From positions 62,001 to 126,000 of the forward strand of contig NZ_JACSQN010000003.1 in the NCBI RefSeq assembly GCF_014836615.1: DNA of 64,000 bases, in the 5' to 3' direction. Under the pieces are notes generated by a model. That model was not told the DNA's origin. It searched no databases and saw nothing but the letters and a program-made list of their open reading frames with translations. The number at the start of each line of letters is the position of its first letter. Within the stretch, counting starts at the first letter, position 1. This DNA is from Sporosarcina quadrami. GTDB lineage: Bacteria > Bacillota > Bacilli > Bacillales_A > Planococcaceae. A program made the position numbers and the translations under genes. Of the stretch, positions 17,665 to 26,786 are shown in pieces.

Positions 17665-18959
17665 TCGATAAGCTCATGGACAAACCGTGGTTTTTAAGAG
17701 TCACGGCATTGGCACTCGCGATCATCTTGTTTTTTTCTGTACAAGTGGAAGATTCCAAAACGGATCGCAACACGGTTGGAGATACATGGGATGTCATCCG
17801 CGATGTTCCTGTCGAAGTGTATTATGATAACGAAAATCTAGTCGTAACAGGGGTTCCTGAAAAAATAGATGTCACGATTGATGGCCCAGTGAATATTGTG
17901 CAGACGACAAAAGTGATGAGGGACTTCATCTTGAAAGTCGACTTGAGAAGTCTGAACAACGGCAAGCATACAGTCCGTATCGATACGGAAAACCTGTCTG
18001 AAAAGCTGAATGTTCGGCTTGACCCTGCCACTGTAGATGTAGTCATCGAAGAGAAGATTTCAAAGACATTTAAAGTAGATCCTGAATTGAATGAACGATT
18101 ACTTGCAGAAAACTATAATCTAGTCAAAATGGAAGTTGAACCTTCAGAAATTCAAGTAACTGGAGCGAAGAGTGTTGTTGACGCGGTTGAATTCGTAAAG
18201 GTTTCAGCAACTGGAGATAAAGGTATTAATAAATCATTTGAACAACGCGCGAAAGTCCGTGTACTCGACCGCGAACTGAACAAACTGAATGTCACAATCG
18301 AACCTGCTGAAGTAAATGTTAAAGTTGATATTGAAGAGAATAACAAAGAAGTTCCTATTGTATTACGTAAGCGTGGCGTTCCTGGTGACAATGTTACAAT
18401 CGATTCACTTACGACAGAATTGAAAACGGTCAAATTGTACGGGTCTAAGAAAACACTCGATTTGATAAAGGATTTAAAAGTGGATGTAGACATATCGAAG
18501 GTAAAAGAGTCTGGCACAATTGAATTGACTTTACCGAAGCCAAAGGGAGTTACTAAGCTTTCTGATGATAAAATCACTGTCAACGTAGCGGTGACAATCC
18601 AGTCAGAAGAAGATCCCCCACCTGATATATCAATGGATCCGGGCATAGAAGAGACTACTGAAGAGGCAGAAGCTGACGTGACGAAACAATTTAAAGATGT
18701 TCCTGTCGCAGTGAATGGGCTTGACGAGAAGTATACTAGTTCCTTTCTCAAGCCTACGCAAGGCGTTGTAGACGTTACAGTCACAGCCAAGAAAGACTTG
18801 ATAAATTCCTTGGAAAAATCGGATTTCACAATTACAATCGACGCATCTGAAACAGATGCTGAGGGAGAGCACAGTTACCCATTATCGGTAAATGCTCCGA
18901 ATGGTGTCGCTTGGAAACTATCAACTGATGAAGTTACTTTGGAAGTAAAACTTGCATAA
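17661..18959 (+). CDS. cdaR: CdaA regulatory protein CdaR (YbbR domains)
   Basis: Membrane-anchored regulator of CdaA with an extracytoplasmic array of four YbbR domains. A single N-terminal helix (about 10-28) is followed by repeated segments with the patterns VPVEVYYDNENLVV, FKVDPELNERLLAENY, VPIVLRKRGVPGDN and VPVAVNGLDEKYTSS. An acidic linker with DDPPPDI-like composition separates repeats 3 and 4. ATG 17661 is preferred over the ATG 15 bp upstream because GGGGGAA lies between them. 432 aa. Confidence 0.93.
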   Translation: MIDKLMDKPWFLRVTALALAIILFFSVQVEDSKTDRNTVGDTWDVIRDVPVEVYYDNENLVVTGVPEKIDVTIDGPVNIVQTTKVMRDFILKVDLRSLNNGKHTVRIDTENLSEKLNVRLDPATVDVVIEEKISKTFKVDPELNERLLAENYNLVKMEVEPSEIQVTGAKSVVDAVEFVKVSATGDKGINKSFEQRAKVRVLDRELNKLNVTIEPAEVNVKVDIEENNKEVPIVLRKRGVPGDNVTIDSLTTELKTVKLYGSKKTLDLIKDLKVDVDISKVKESGTIELTLPKPKGVTKLSDDKITVNVAVTIQSEEDPPPDISMDPGIEETTEEAEADVTKQFKDVPVAVNGLDEKYTSSFLKPTQGVVDVTVTAKKDLINSLEKSDFTITIDASETDAEGEHSYPLSVNAPNGVAWKLSTDEVTLEVKLA

Positions 18960-19003
18960 TGATGAACAAGCTGTTGACTCAGCATTGAAAGGGAGAATGG
19001 ATT

Positions 19004-20356
19004 ATGACTAAGTATTTTGGAACTGACGGAGTACGTGGAATTGCCAATAAGGAACTGACACCTGAGTTAGCATTTAAATTGGGGAGAATTGGCGGCCATT
19101 TATTAACGAGAGATTCACATGAAACGTCCCAAGTACTTGTTGGTCGGGATACGCGCATTTCAGGTCATATGCTTGAAAATGCTCTCATTGCTGGACTTTT
19201 ATCCATCGGAGTGGAAGTGATGCGCCTTGGTGTCATCAGTACACCGGGGGTTGCTTATTTGACTCGTGCTATGAACGCGGAAGCAGGCGTCATGATTTCC
19301 GCGTCTCACAATCCTGTTGAAGACAATGGCATCAAATTTTTTGGTGCGGATGGCTTTAAACTGACAGATGAACAGGAAGAGGAATTCGAAGCGTTGCTAA
19401 ATGAAGAGACTGACAATCTTCCACGTCCTACGGGAGATGCAGTTGGAACTGTAACTGACTACTTCGAAGGCGGCCAGAAATACATCCAATACTTGAAACA
19501 GACTGTAGATGAAGAGTTTACAGATCTTCACATTGCGCTCGACTGTGCACATGGCGCGACATCTACATTGGCGACACATATATTCGCGGATTTAGATGCA
19601 GACCTTACGACTATCGGAGCTTCTCCTAACGGTCTAAATATTAATGATGGCGTTGGATCTACACATCCCGAAGGACTTAGCAAGTTAGTTGTTGAGAAGA
19701 ACGCTGACATCGGTCTTGCATTCGATGGTGATGGCGATCGTCTTATTGCGGTGGACGAACTAGGAAGAATTATCGATGGTGATCAGATTATGTTCATTAT
19801 CGGTAAGTTCCTACATTCGAAAGGTCGATTGAAGTCCAATACAATTGTCTCAACAATTATGAGTAATCTCGGTTTTTACAAGGCACTGGACGATAACGGT
19901 ATGACTAGTGTCAAAACAGCTGTCGGTGACCGATACGTTGTGGAAGAGATGAGAAAGGGACAATTCAATTTGGGTGGAGAGCAATCTGGCCATATTGTAT
20001 TCCTCGATTTCAACACGACAGGGGACGGTTTGTTAACAGGCTTGCAGCTCGTCGACATCATGAAGAAGACAGGCAGAAAATTGTCTGATTTGGCAAATGA
20101 AATGACGATTTTCCCGCAGGAACTTGTCAATGTCCGAGTGACGGATAAAAACAAAGTTGCCGATAATGCGCGTGTCGTTGAAGTGATCAAGCAAGTTGAA
20201 GAAGAGATGGCAGGGAATGGACGAGTGCTCGTTCGTCCTTCAGGTACAGAATCACTTGTCCGTGTCATGGTAGAAGCAACAGACCACGAAACGTGTAAAC
20301 GTTATGTGACGCGTATCGCCGATGTTGTCCGTGAAGAGATGGGTACTGAAGCGTAA
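19004..20356 (+). CDS. glmM: Phosphoglucosamine mutase
   Basis: Interconverts glucosamine-6-phosphate and glucosamine-1-phosphate for peptidoglycan precursor synthesis, and is known to bind and inhibit CdaA. The phosphoserine is S101 in ISASHNP; the metal loop is DGDGDR near 240; the C-terminal phosphate-binding loop is VRPSGTES. 450 aa. A good ribosome site (AAAGGGAG) precedes the ATG. The glmS gene that often follows is absent; a diguanylate cyclase gene occupies that place. Confidence 0.96.
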   Translation: MTKYFGTDGVRGIANKELTPELAFKLGRIGGHLLTRDSHETSQVLVGRDTRISGHMLENALIAGLLSIGVEVMRLGVISTPGVAYLTRAMNAEAGVMISASHNPVEDNGIKFFGADGFKLTDEQEEEFEALLNEETDNLPRPTGDAVGTVTDYFEGGQKYIQYLKQTVDEEFTDLHIALDCAHGATSTLATHIFADLDADLTTIGASPNGLNINDGVGSTHPEGLSKLVVEKNADIGLAFDGDGDRLIAVDELGRIIDGDQIMFIIGKFLHSKGRLKSNTIVSTIMSNLGFYKALDDNGMTSVKTAVGDRYVVEEMRKGQFNLGGEQSGHIVFLDFNTTGDGLLTGLQLVDIMKKTGRKLSDLANEMTIFPQELVNVRVTDKNKVADNARVVEVIKQVEEEMAGNGRVLVRPSGTESLVRVMVEATDHETCKRYVTRIADVVREEMGTEA

Positions 20357-20416
20357 GCGATAAATAGATATAAGTCATTCTGATTCATGGTAATTAATCT
20401 GGGGGTATGGAAGATA

Positions 20417-22021
20417 ATGAATTTTGAACACTATCGGAACATACTTCGCGATCGATTAGAACAGACGTATGAAGAGTGGAGATTGAAGAGCTTCATTTCC
20501 GAAAAAGAGCTTTATACATTCCTTGATACATTGAAGGAAATGGCTGATGAGTTTGGTATGAGCGGGGTAGCGGGTTTCACGGAATCACAACTGAACAAAC
20601 TCTCTTCCAGTAGTGAAAATCGAATACCATTCTCCTCGTTAGTAAATTATTGGAACCGAATTGCGGAAGTTGTAGAAAGAGACAAAGAACTTGTTGCATA
20701 TGACTTTTCCGACCTTCCGACGAACCGCTTTGGAGATGGTGTTTTTGTATTAGTCATCGGTGACAAGTTAGAATCAGTTTCTTACATTAAAGGGTTAATT
20801 GAGAAACTAGGGGCGCAAGTCCTTGTCGCCATGAGTGGAAAACGTGGCATTGAACAATTTTATTCTATGCGTCCAAACTATGTGTTTACAGAAGTAAAGC
20901 TTCCCGATATGACGGCTTTTGACATATTGGATCAGATTGCTGAAGCTGCACTTGTGAAACGTGTGCCAATTATGGTTTTTAGTGAAGATTTCTCTAATCA
21001 AAACCGGATAGCTGCATATGAAAAAGGGGCGATGGATTATATTCGGATGCCACTTGAATTGGATGTGTTCGTCCCGTATTTATTGAATCGGGAAAATATA
21101 AGAAAGTCCATGGACGAATCAGTATTCACGGACGGATTGACAGGCATTGGAAATCGGCGGTATTTTGATGACTGCTTGCACGAATTCAGCAGTATTTCTG
21201 AGCGTACAGGTCTGAATCATACATTAGTTATGGTGGATATTGATTATTTCAAGAAAGTGAATGATCGTTATGGTCATATGGCAGGAGACAAAGTGTTGCG
21301 TAAGTTTGGGGAAATGCTACGCAATGTAAGGAGAGACGGTGATAAGGTCTTCCGTTATGGTGGCGAGGAGTTTGCTGTTATCCTTGCAAACACGAATGTA
21401 GAAGAAGCGGATGAGCTCGTAAAAAGATTCCGCAACCGTTTCAATGATCTTGTCTTCGACTTAGAAAATGACACATTCTCTGTAACCTTCTCTGCTGGCA
21501 TTGCAGAGTATCGTGGTGATTCTAATAAGATGATTCTGACGGCAGACCGGGCGTTGTATGAAGCCAAGCGGACAGGACGTAACAAAACCGTCATTTTCAC
21601 GGGTGCAAACGTTGAGTTGAAGCGGAAAGTTCAAGTAATTATCGTGGACGACGATCTCTTTTTCCGAACGATGTTATCCGATATGTTGAAAGGTTGGACA
21701 TCCGATGACATCGATGTATCCGTCAAAACGTTTGAAGATGGACCTTCTTTCTTACAATCGGATTGGTACCGGAATGATGTCAATATCATTATTTTGCTTG
21801 ACGGCGTCATGCCGCATATGGATGGACTTGAAGTGCTGGGCCGTCTGAAACAGGTGAACGATGAAAAGAACGTTCTCGTATCGATGATGACAGCTCGCAC
21901 AAGTGAAGCGGATATAAAGACCGCTCTCTGGCTTGGGGCAGATGATTATATTATGAAGCCATTCAAGCCGGAGGAAGTATTGTTGAAGATTCAAAACTTA
22001 GCAGCACGGATGTTCAAATAA
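20417..22021 (+). CDS. REC-GGDEF-REC diguanylate cyclase
   Basis: A helical N-terminus (1-105) leads to a receiver-like domain (about 108-228) where the phospho-acceptor is Glu159 (FTEVKLPDM) instead of Asp. A GGDEF domain follows with active motif GGEEF at 315-319 and an inhibitory-site RxxD at 306-309, five residues upstream. A second receiver at about 404-530 keeps the acidic pocket (VDDD) and acceptor D462. So c-di-GMP synthesis, product inhibition and control by one canonical receiver are all predicted. Start ATG 20417. No partner histidine kinase is nearby. 534 aa. Confidence 0.9.
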   Translation: MNFEHYRNILRDRLEQTYEEWRLKSFISEKELYTFLDTLKEMADEFGMSGVAGFTESQLNKLSSSSENRIPFSSLVNYWNRIAEVVERDKELVAYDFSDLPTNRFGDGVFVLVIGDKLESVSYIKGLIEKLGAQVLVAMSGKRGIEQFYSMRPNYVFTEVKLPDMTAFDILDQIAEAALVKRVPIMVFSEDFSNQNRIAAYEKGAMDYIRMPLELDVFVPYLLNRENIRKSMDESVFTDGLTGIGNRRYFDDCLHEFSSISERTGLNHTLVMVDIDYFKKVNDRYGHMAGDKVLRKFGEMLRNVRRDGDKVFRYGGEEFAVILANTNVEEADELVKRFRNRFNDLVFDLENDTFSVTFSAGIAEYRGDSNKMILTADRALYEAKRTGRNKTVIFTGANVELKRKVQVIIVDDDLFFRTMLSDMLKGWTSDDIDVSVKTFEDGPSFLQSDWYRNDVNIIILLDGVMPHMDGLEVLGRLKQVNDEKNVLVSMMTARTSEADIKTALWLGADDYIMKPFKPEEVLLKIQNLAARMFK

Positions 22022-22024
22022 AAA

Positions 22025-22067
22025 GACGGAAAGCAAAGAATTATCTCTTTTGCTTCCCGTTTTTTTG
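22025..22067. terminator. Bidirectional terminator between the cyclase and pstA
   Basis: ACGG-AAGCAAAGA pairs with TCTTTTGCTT-CCGT. T runs are present on the 3' side of both strands, so it can end both the rightward cyclase gene and the leftward pst operon. Confidence 0.85.
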
Positions 22068-22071
22068 TTGT

Positions 22072-22956
22072 TTAGAAAACACGTTGGAATTTATTGCGTA
22101 CAATAATGGCTGTCGCATTCAAGATGAATAACGTCACTAGAAGGACGATAATCGTAGCCGCTGCTAGATTCGCATATTCCGATACGAGTGAAGCATCAAG
22201 TGTCCAATAATAAATTTGCATTGGAAGTACCGTAAATCGATCCATTATACTTCCAGGGAAAGGGATGAGTAAAGCAGGAATACCGATGACGACAAGTGGT
22301 GCTGTTTCACCGATTGCCCGTGAAAGTGAAAGGATGGCCCCTGTTAAAATGCCGGGAAGAGCGGCTGGTAAAATAATGCGCTGAATCGTCTGCCATTTTG
22401 TTGCACCGACTCCGTAAGAAGCTTCGCTCAAATGAAACGGAATGGCGCGAATCGCTTCCTGACTGGCGACGATGACGATTGGCAAAATGAGTAAGGACAT
22501 TGTTAATCCTCCAGCTAGAACAATATTGCCGAGGTTCAAAGTCCGAACGAAGACAGTCAATCCAAGGATTCCATAGACGATTGATGGAACGCCTGCTAAA
22601 TTCGATATATTCGTTTGAATGAAACTGACGAGCTTACCCTTCTTTGCATACATTTCTAAGTAAATAGCAGTTCCTACACCGACAAACATCGTGACGGGAG
22701 CAACGACGAGCATAAGCCAGAAAGTACCAAGAATGGCACCCATAATACCTGCTCTTTCAGGTTGGGTTGATAGTTTTCCTGTTAAGAAGCCGAAGTTAAT
22801 CGAGCCTATACCTTCTGTTACTACCCGCACAAGAAGGACGGCGAGGAAGAACAGTCCGAAAAAAGCGGATAACATGAAGATGAATTTAGAGATTTGATTC
22901 AACAGTAAACGGGTTTTCATATGGCGCAAACGTATCTGTTCAGTCTGCATATGCAT
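22072..22956 (-). CDS. pstA: Phosphate ABC transporter permease PstA
   Basis: Inner-membrane permease of the high-affinity phosphate importer. The 294-aa protein has about six membrane segments and the EAA-type loop (SYGVGATKWQTIQRIILPAALPG shortened here: ATKWQTIQRIILP) that contacts the ATPase. The motif ALSRAIGET near 215 is conserved in Pst permeases. ATG at 22956 has GGAGG 9 nt upstream; it begins 1 bp after the pstC stop, so the two are coupled. Confidence 0.95.
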   Translation of the reverse strand: MHMQTEQIRLRHMKTRLLLNQISKFIFMLSAFFGLFFLAVLLVRVVTEGIGSINFGFLTGKLSTQPERAGIMGAILGTFWLMLVVAPVTMFVGVGTAIYLEMYAKKGKLVSFIQTNISNLAGVPSIVYGILGLTVFVRTLNLGNIVLAGGLTMSLLILPIVIVASQEAIRAIPFHLSEASYGVGATKWQTIQRIILPAALPGILTGAILSLSRAIGETAPLVVIGIPALLIPFPGSIMDRFTVLPMQIYYWTLDASLVSEYANLAAATIIVLLVTLFILNATAIIVRNKFQRVF

Positions 22957-22957
22957 A

Positions 22958-23908
22958 TTAGTATTCCTCCCTGAATTTCTTGGAAACGGATCGTGCGAGC
23001 AGATTCATAATGAGTGTGAAAACGAAAAGTGTCATAGCAACTGCATACAAACTGTAATAGACCGTTGAGCCAGTGGCAGCGTCTCCGCCCGTAACTTCAA
23101 CAATATAAGCTGTCATCGTTTGCATCGATTGCGTAATATCGAACGTGAAGTTCTTCGTGCTCCCGCTCGCGATCGTTACAATCATCGTTTCTCCGATTGC
23201 GCGCGATATACCAAGAACAAATGACGAGATTATGCCAGAAAGTGCGGCCGGGATGACTACGCGTCGTGTCACTTCAAGTTTCGTGGAACCTAAACCGTAA
23301 GCTCCTTCGCGCATTGCGTTCGGTACAGAACTCATCGCGTCTTCGGATAGGGACGCAATCATTGGGATTATCATGACACCCATGACAATTCCAGGGCTTA
23401 ATATATTTGTCGCCTGAAGACTAGGGATGAGCTCTCGTAAAATAGGTGTAACGAATGTGAAAGCAAAAAAGCCGTAAACGATTGTTGGTACACCAGCTAA
23501 TAGTTCAAGAAGTGGCTTAACGACTTTTCGTACTTTTAAAGAAGCATACTCGCTCAAGTAAATGGCGGCCATCAGTCCGATAGGGGCGGCGACCACCATG
23601 GCAATTAAAGATGAAGTGACTGTACCCATTAGTAATGGAAGAACGCCAAATTCAGGATTTTGGCTTAATGGTTTTAAGATAGTGCCTGTGAAAAAATCTA
23701 GAAACGGAACGCGTTTGAAGAATTCAACGGTCTCGGAAAGTAAAGTCCAGATAATACCTAGTGTCGTTAAGATTGACAGTGATGCAAGTAGCATGAGACC
23801 TATCGGGATAAGTCGTTCGGTCTTCCTGCGCAATGAATTACCACGCTGGTTTTCGTCAATTAACGATCGGATACTGACCTCTTTTGTTTTTGTGAATTCA
23901 CTGTTCAT
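22958..23908 (-). CDS. pstC: Phosphate ABC transporter permease PstC
   Basis: Partner permease to PstA. The 316-aa protein has six predicted membrane helices, the first near residues 35-58. The coupling loop is LGSTKLEVTRRVVIP and the conserved GISRAIGETMIVTIA segment follows. A long periplasmic stretch before the last helix (TGGDAATGSTVYYSL) is typical of PstC. ATG with AAGGGG 11 nt upstream. It follows pstS after 74 bp. Confidence 0.95.
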   Translation of the reverse strand: MNSEFTKTKEVSIRSLIDENQRGNSLRRKTERLIPIGLMLLASLSILTTLGIIWTLLSETVEFFKRVPFLDFFTGTILKPLSQNPEFGVLPLLMGTVTSSLIAMVVAAPIGLMAAIYLSEYASLKVRKVVKPLLELLAGVPTIVYGFFAFTFVTPILRELIPSLQATNILSPGIVMGVMIIPMIASLSEDAMSSVPNAMREGAYGLGSTKLEVTRRVVIPAALSGIISSFVLGISRAIGETMIVTIASGSTKNFTFDITQSMQTMTAYIVEVTGGDAATGSTVYYSLYAVAMTLFVFTLIMNLLARSVSKKFREEY

Positions 23909-23982
23909 CAGTCGAGAAACCCCTTCCGCAAAGTTGCAAGAGGATGAGAGCTGTCAGCAGCCTCATCCTCCAGCATGTTAAA

Positions 23983-24993
23983 TTATTTTAGACCTTCCAA
24001 GAAGCTGATAACTTCCTGCACTTCAGTTTCTGGGATAGGTGCGAAGCCTGTTTCCCCTGCAAATTTATTAATATTGTTCATGACGTAAATAGCATAGTCG
24101 CGTACTTGTGGCTTTTCTTTTGCATGATTTACGTTCAAGTATGTGAAGACTGGACGAGTGAAGTCTGCATATGCACCGTCTTCAGCAATCGTGTCAAGCG
24201 CAGGTTCTACTGGACCGTTACCAAAATCAACGCCAACAGCTTGTAGCTTCTCTTGATTGTTCACGTAGTAGCCAAATCCGAAAAATGCGATACCGTTTTT
24301 GTCTTCAGCCACTAAGTTCACAAGTGTTGAATATTCTTGTTGCAAGTTTACATTGCTGTTCATATCCTGTTTGTCTAGAATTTTTTCATAGAAGAACTCA
24401 TATGTTCCGTGATTTTCATTCGGTCCCATTGCATTGATTTTTTCATCTGGCCATTCTGGATTGATGTCAGACCACTTCTCAACATTACCGTCAGCGAGGA
24501 AGATACTAACCAATTGTTCTGGAGTCATTTCATTTGCCCAGTCATTGTCTTTATTAATAACAAATGTGAGACCATCGAGTGCGACTTTCAATTCTTTTAC
24601 TTCAATACCAAGCTTGTCCGCTTCAGCAGCCTCTTCGTCTTTAATTTGACGGGAAGCGTCGTTGAAGTCCGTTCCGTTTTCAACGAGGAACTTCTTGAAG
24701 CCAGCACTTGTTCCTGCACGGCTCACTTCAACAGAAACGCCTTCTTGCTCGTTTATCATATATTCTTCAGCGAGGCGGGCCATTAATGGGTAAACCGTTC
24801 CAGATCCGTCGATAACTACACTGCCTTCAAGATCTTCAGTTTCCGTTTCTTGAGCTGCTGCTGTATTATTTTCAGGAGTCTTACTTGCTGCACTGTCATC
24901 TTTTTTCGTGTCGTCTGACTCTGTGCCGCATGCTGCGATAAGTGCTGTGAATGCTGCAATAATCATGAATAAAAGAAACTTGTTGACCTTCAT
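23983..24993 (-). CDS. pstS: Phosphate-binding lipoprotein PstS
   Basis: Extracytoplasmic phosphate receptor. The signal peptide ends in the lipobox LIAAC, with the lipidated Cys at about 22. The phosphate site is visible in DGSGTVYPL and SRAGTSAGF. A spacer rich in Glu, Thr and Ala follows the lipid anchor. 336 aa. It is the first gene of a pstS-pstC-pstA transcript with its own four-repeat PhoP box. GAGGGGAGG-type ribosome site upstream. Confidence 0.95.
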   Translation of the reverse strand: MKVNKFLLFMIIAAFTALIAACGTESDDTKKDDSAASKTPENNTAAAQETETEDLEGSVVIDGSGTVYPLMARLAEEYMINEQEGVSVEVSRAGTSAGFKKFLVENGTDFNDASRQIKDEEAAEADKLGIEVKELKVALDGLTFVINKDNDWANEMTPEQLVSIFLADGNVEKWSDINPEWPDEKINAMGPNENHGTYEFFYEKILDKQDMNSNVNLQQEYSTLVNLVAEDKNGIAFFGFGYYVNNQEKLQAVGVDFGNGPVEPALDTIAEDGAYADFTRPVFTYLNVNHAKEKPQVRDYAIYVMNNINKFAGETGFAPIPETEVQEVISFLEGLK

Positions 24994-25059
24994 GTAAAAT
25001 TTCCTCCCCTAAGTGAATAATCATTTGGCATGAAAGGTTTTCCCCTTCACAATTACAGC

Positions 25060-25110
25060 ATAATAGATGAATGTTAAGTGAGTGTTGTTTAAATGTAAAG
25101 GTTATGTAAA
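25060..25110 (-). promoter_or_regulatory. PhoP box and promoter of pstS
   Basis: On the minus strand four hexamers TTTACA, TTTACA, ACAACA and TTAACA begin exactly 11 bp apart (plus-strand starts 25105, 25094, 25083, 25072). TATTAT at 25065-25060 is the likely -10. This is the direct-repeat pattern bound by PhoP~P in B. subtilis, so pstS should be induced by phosphate starvation. Confidence 0.88.
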
Positions 25111-25130
25111 ATGGTTTTTGACTTAAAAAT

Positions 25131-25169
25131 AAAAGCGCTCGTGGAATAGTAAATTCCTAGAGCGCTTTT
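25131..25169 (-). terminator. Terminator of pstB
   Basis: AAAAGCGCTC pairs with GAGCGCTTTT, and GGAAT with ATTCC inside. The minus strand continues with TTTTATTTTT. It insulates pstB from pstS. Confidence 0.88.
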
Positions 25170-25170
25170 A

Positions 25171-25989
25171 TTAACCGAATCGTCCGTTGACATAGTCGTC
25201 TGTCAGGGGGTCAGCAGGATTGTTAAATATAGTGGATGTTTGGTTGTGTTCGATGATTTCTCCGTTAAGGAAAAATGCAGTACGATCTGAAATACGAGCA
25301 GCCTGTTGCATATTATGAGTGACGATTGCGATTGTAACGTCGTTTTTAATGGAGCGAATAAGTTCTTCAATTTTATGGGTGGATACTGGATCGAGCGCGG
25401 ATGTCGGTTCATCCATGAGAATCACTTCTGGGTCGATGGCGAGGCAACGGGCAATGCATAATCGTTGTTGTTGGCCCCCTGACAGACTATATGCACTCTT
25501 ATGCAAACGGTCTTTCACTTCATCCCATAGTGCTGCTTTTTTAAGACTTTCTTCGACAATCATTTCAAGCATCGCTTTGTTACGGATGCCGTGTACTTTC
25601 GGACCATAGGCGACATTTTCAAAAATCGACTTTGGGAAAGGATTCGGCTTTTGGAAAACCATTCCGACTTTGGAGCGAAGTATTTCAACAGGCATGGATT
25701 TGCCAAGTATGTTATTTCCTTTGAATGTAACATTACCGGAAATGGTGACGTCCGCTGCGGTTTCGACCATTCGATTGAGCGTCTTAAGGAATGTGGATTT
25801 TCCGCAACCGGATGGTCCGATGATGGCGGTGACTTCTCGTTCGTTTATGGAGAGTTCGATATTTTTTAGCGCGTGCGATGTACCATACCAAAGATTGAGT
25901 CCGTTCGTTTCATAGATCGGTTTCGTCCAATTCTCATTGCGAACAACGGAAAATGAATTTTCTTTTATGCGTTCTTTCAAGACAGTCAT
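25171..25989 (-). CDS. pstB: Phosphate ABC transporter ATP-binding protein PstB
   Basis: ATPase of the phosphate importer. Walker [10 protein letters not shown] is near residue 58, the signature LSGGQQQR near 160 and Walker [14 protein letters not shown] near 180. 272 aa. ATG with AGGAGG. It normally closes the operon after pstA; here it lies upstream of pstS and has its own PhoP box and terminator, so the two parts of the transporter are made from separate PhoP-controlled units. Confidence 0.95.
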   Translation of the reverse strand: MTVLKERIKENSFSVVRNENWTKPIYETNGLNLWYGTSHALKNIELSINEREVTAIIGPSGCGKSTFLKTLNRMVETAADVTISGNVTFKGNNILGKSMPVEILRSKVGMVFQKPNPFPKSIFENVAYGPKVHGIRNKAMLEMIVEESLKKAALWDEVKDRLHKSAYSLSGGQQQRLCIARCLAIDPEVILMDEPTSALDPVSTHKIEELIRSIKNDVTIAIVTHNMQQAARISDRTAFFLNGEIIEHNQTSTIFNNPADPLTDDYVNGRFG

Positions 25990-26025
25990 ATGGAAATCCT
26001 CCTAATGGTGGTGAGGCTTTTCTCT

Positions 26026-26079
26026 AGTATAGGGGTGGATTGTTGAGGGAGTATGAAGGGAATGTAAAGGTTTTGTTAA
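26026..26079 (-). promoter_or_regulatory. PhoP box and promoter of pstB
   Basis: On the minus strand TTAACA, TTTACA, TTCATA and TCAACA are spaced by exactly 11 bp (plus-strand starts 26074, 26063, 26052, 26041). TATACT at 26031-26026 is the likely -10. Confidence 0.85.
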
Positions 26080-26086
26080 GGGGGAG

Positions 26087-26180
26087 GTTATGGACTTTTA
26101 GAAAGACTTATGGACTTTTAGCGGCATTTATGGACATCTAGATAGGTTTATGGACTTTTAGGAGGATGTATGGACTTTTA
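26087..26180. repeat. 20-bp tandem repeat, 5 copies (family E/F)
   Basis: TATGGACTTTTA (one copy TATGGACATCTA) starts at 26089, 26109, 26129, 26149 and 26169, exactly 20 bp apart, with variable fillers. It is the same unit, in the other orientation, as at 10281-10330. It lies between the pstB PhoP box and the ytoQ terminator. Confidence 0.9.
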
Positions 26181-26200
26181 TAGAAAGACTGATCGCCAAT

Positions 26201-26231
26201 TAAAAAGGCTATCCACTTTCAAGGATAGCCT
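26201..26231 (-). terminator. Terminator of ytoQ
   Basis: AGGCTATCC pairs with GGATAGCCT over 9 bp, and the minus strand continues with TTTTTAATT. Confidence 0.88.
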
Positions 26232-26236
26232 GATGT

Positions 26237-26677
26237 TCATTCGAAAATATAATGGAGTGCTTTGACGGCTTGGTCGACGTTTTCGACGGTCGCATGTGCT
26301 TTTCGTGACAGTTCTTTCAATGCATGATGATGCTGCTCAGAACGGATGAGGATGAGTGGCTTGCCAAAAGCGACGGCTGCGCTTGCGTCCATCGCTGTGT
26401 TCCATTGCTTGTACTGATCGCCGAAGAGAGCGATGACAAGGTCGGCTTTTTTCATTAGAAGTTCGGTGCGCAAATTGTTGAAGTTTGAGGCAGCGGCATC
26501 TTTGAAGATGGCATTCGGCTGCTTACCTAAAATCTCCTCGCCGATATTGTCGGAACGGTCGTGGTTTTCCATCGGGCCGACGAAGTCAATCGGCAATTTC
26601 AATGCGGCCACCTTCTGTTTTACTTCTTCGCGCCATTCGGTATGGATCTCTCCTGCAAGATAAACGGTTAGTCTCAT
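26237..26677 (-). CDS. ytoQ: YtoQ family protein
   Basis: A 146-aa protein of the conserved YtoQ family, related in fold to nucleoside 2-deoxyribosyltransferases; its function is not established. N-terminal VYLAGEIH, the central FGDQYKQWNTAMDAS and the C-terminal AVKALHYIFE segments identify it. The strand-Gly-x-helix start resembles the deoxyribosyltransferase nucleotide pocket, but catalytic residues cannot be assigned with confidence. Ribosome site AGGAGGG before the ATG; single gene with its own terminator. Confidence 0.85.
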   Translation of the reverse strand: MRLTVYLAGEIHTEWREEVKQKVAALKLPIDFVGPMENHDRSDNIGEEILGKQPNAIFKDAAASNFNNLRTELLMKKADLVIALFGDQYKQWNTAMDASAAVAFGKPLILIRSEQHHHALKELSRKAHATVENVDQAVKALHYIFE

Positions 26678-26786
26678 ATATAATCCCTCCTACAATCGAT
26701 ACTAACAGTATAGCATTCTTGCACTACGGGATTGCCCATTGTTGCTTGAAAGTTTAGAATAGGAGATAAGAAGAGGGGGAGTCGGG

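Noticed and set aside
18152..18829. 225-codon frame antisense to cdaR
   Set aside because: Codon pattern and composition are those of the opposite strand of a YbbR gene; cdaR is clearly the real gene.
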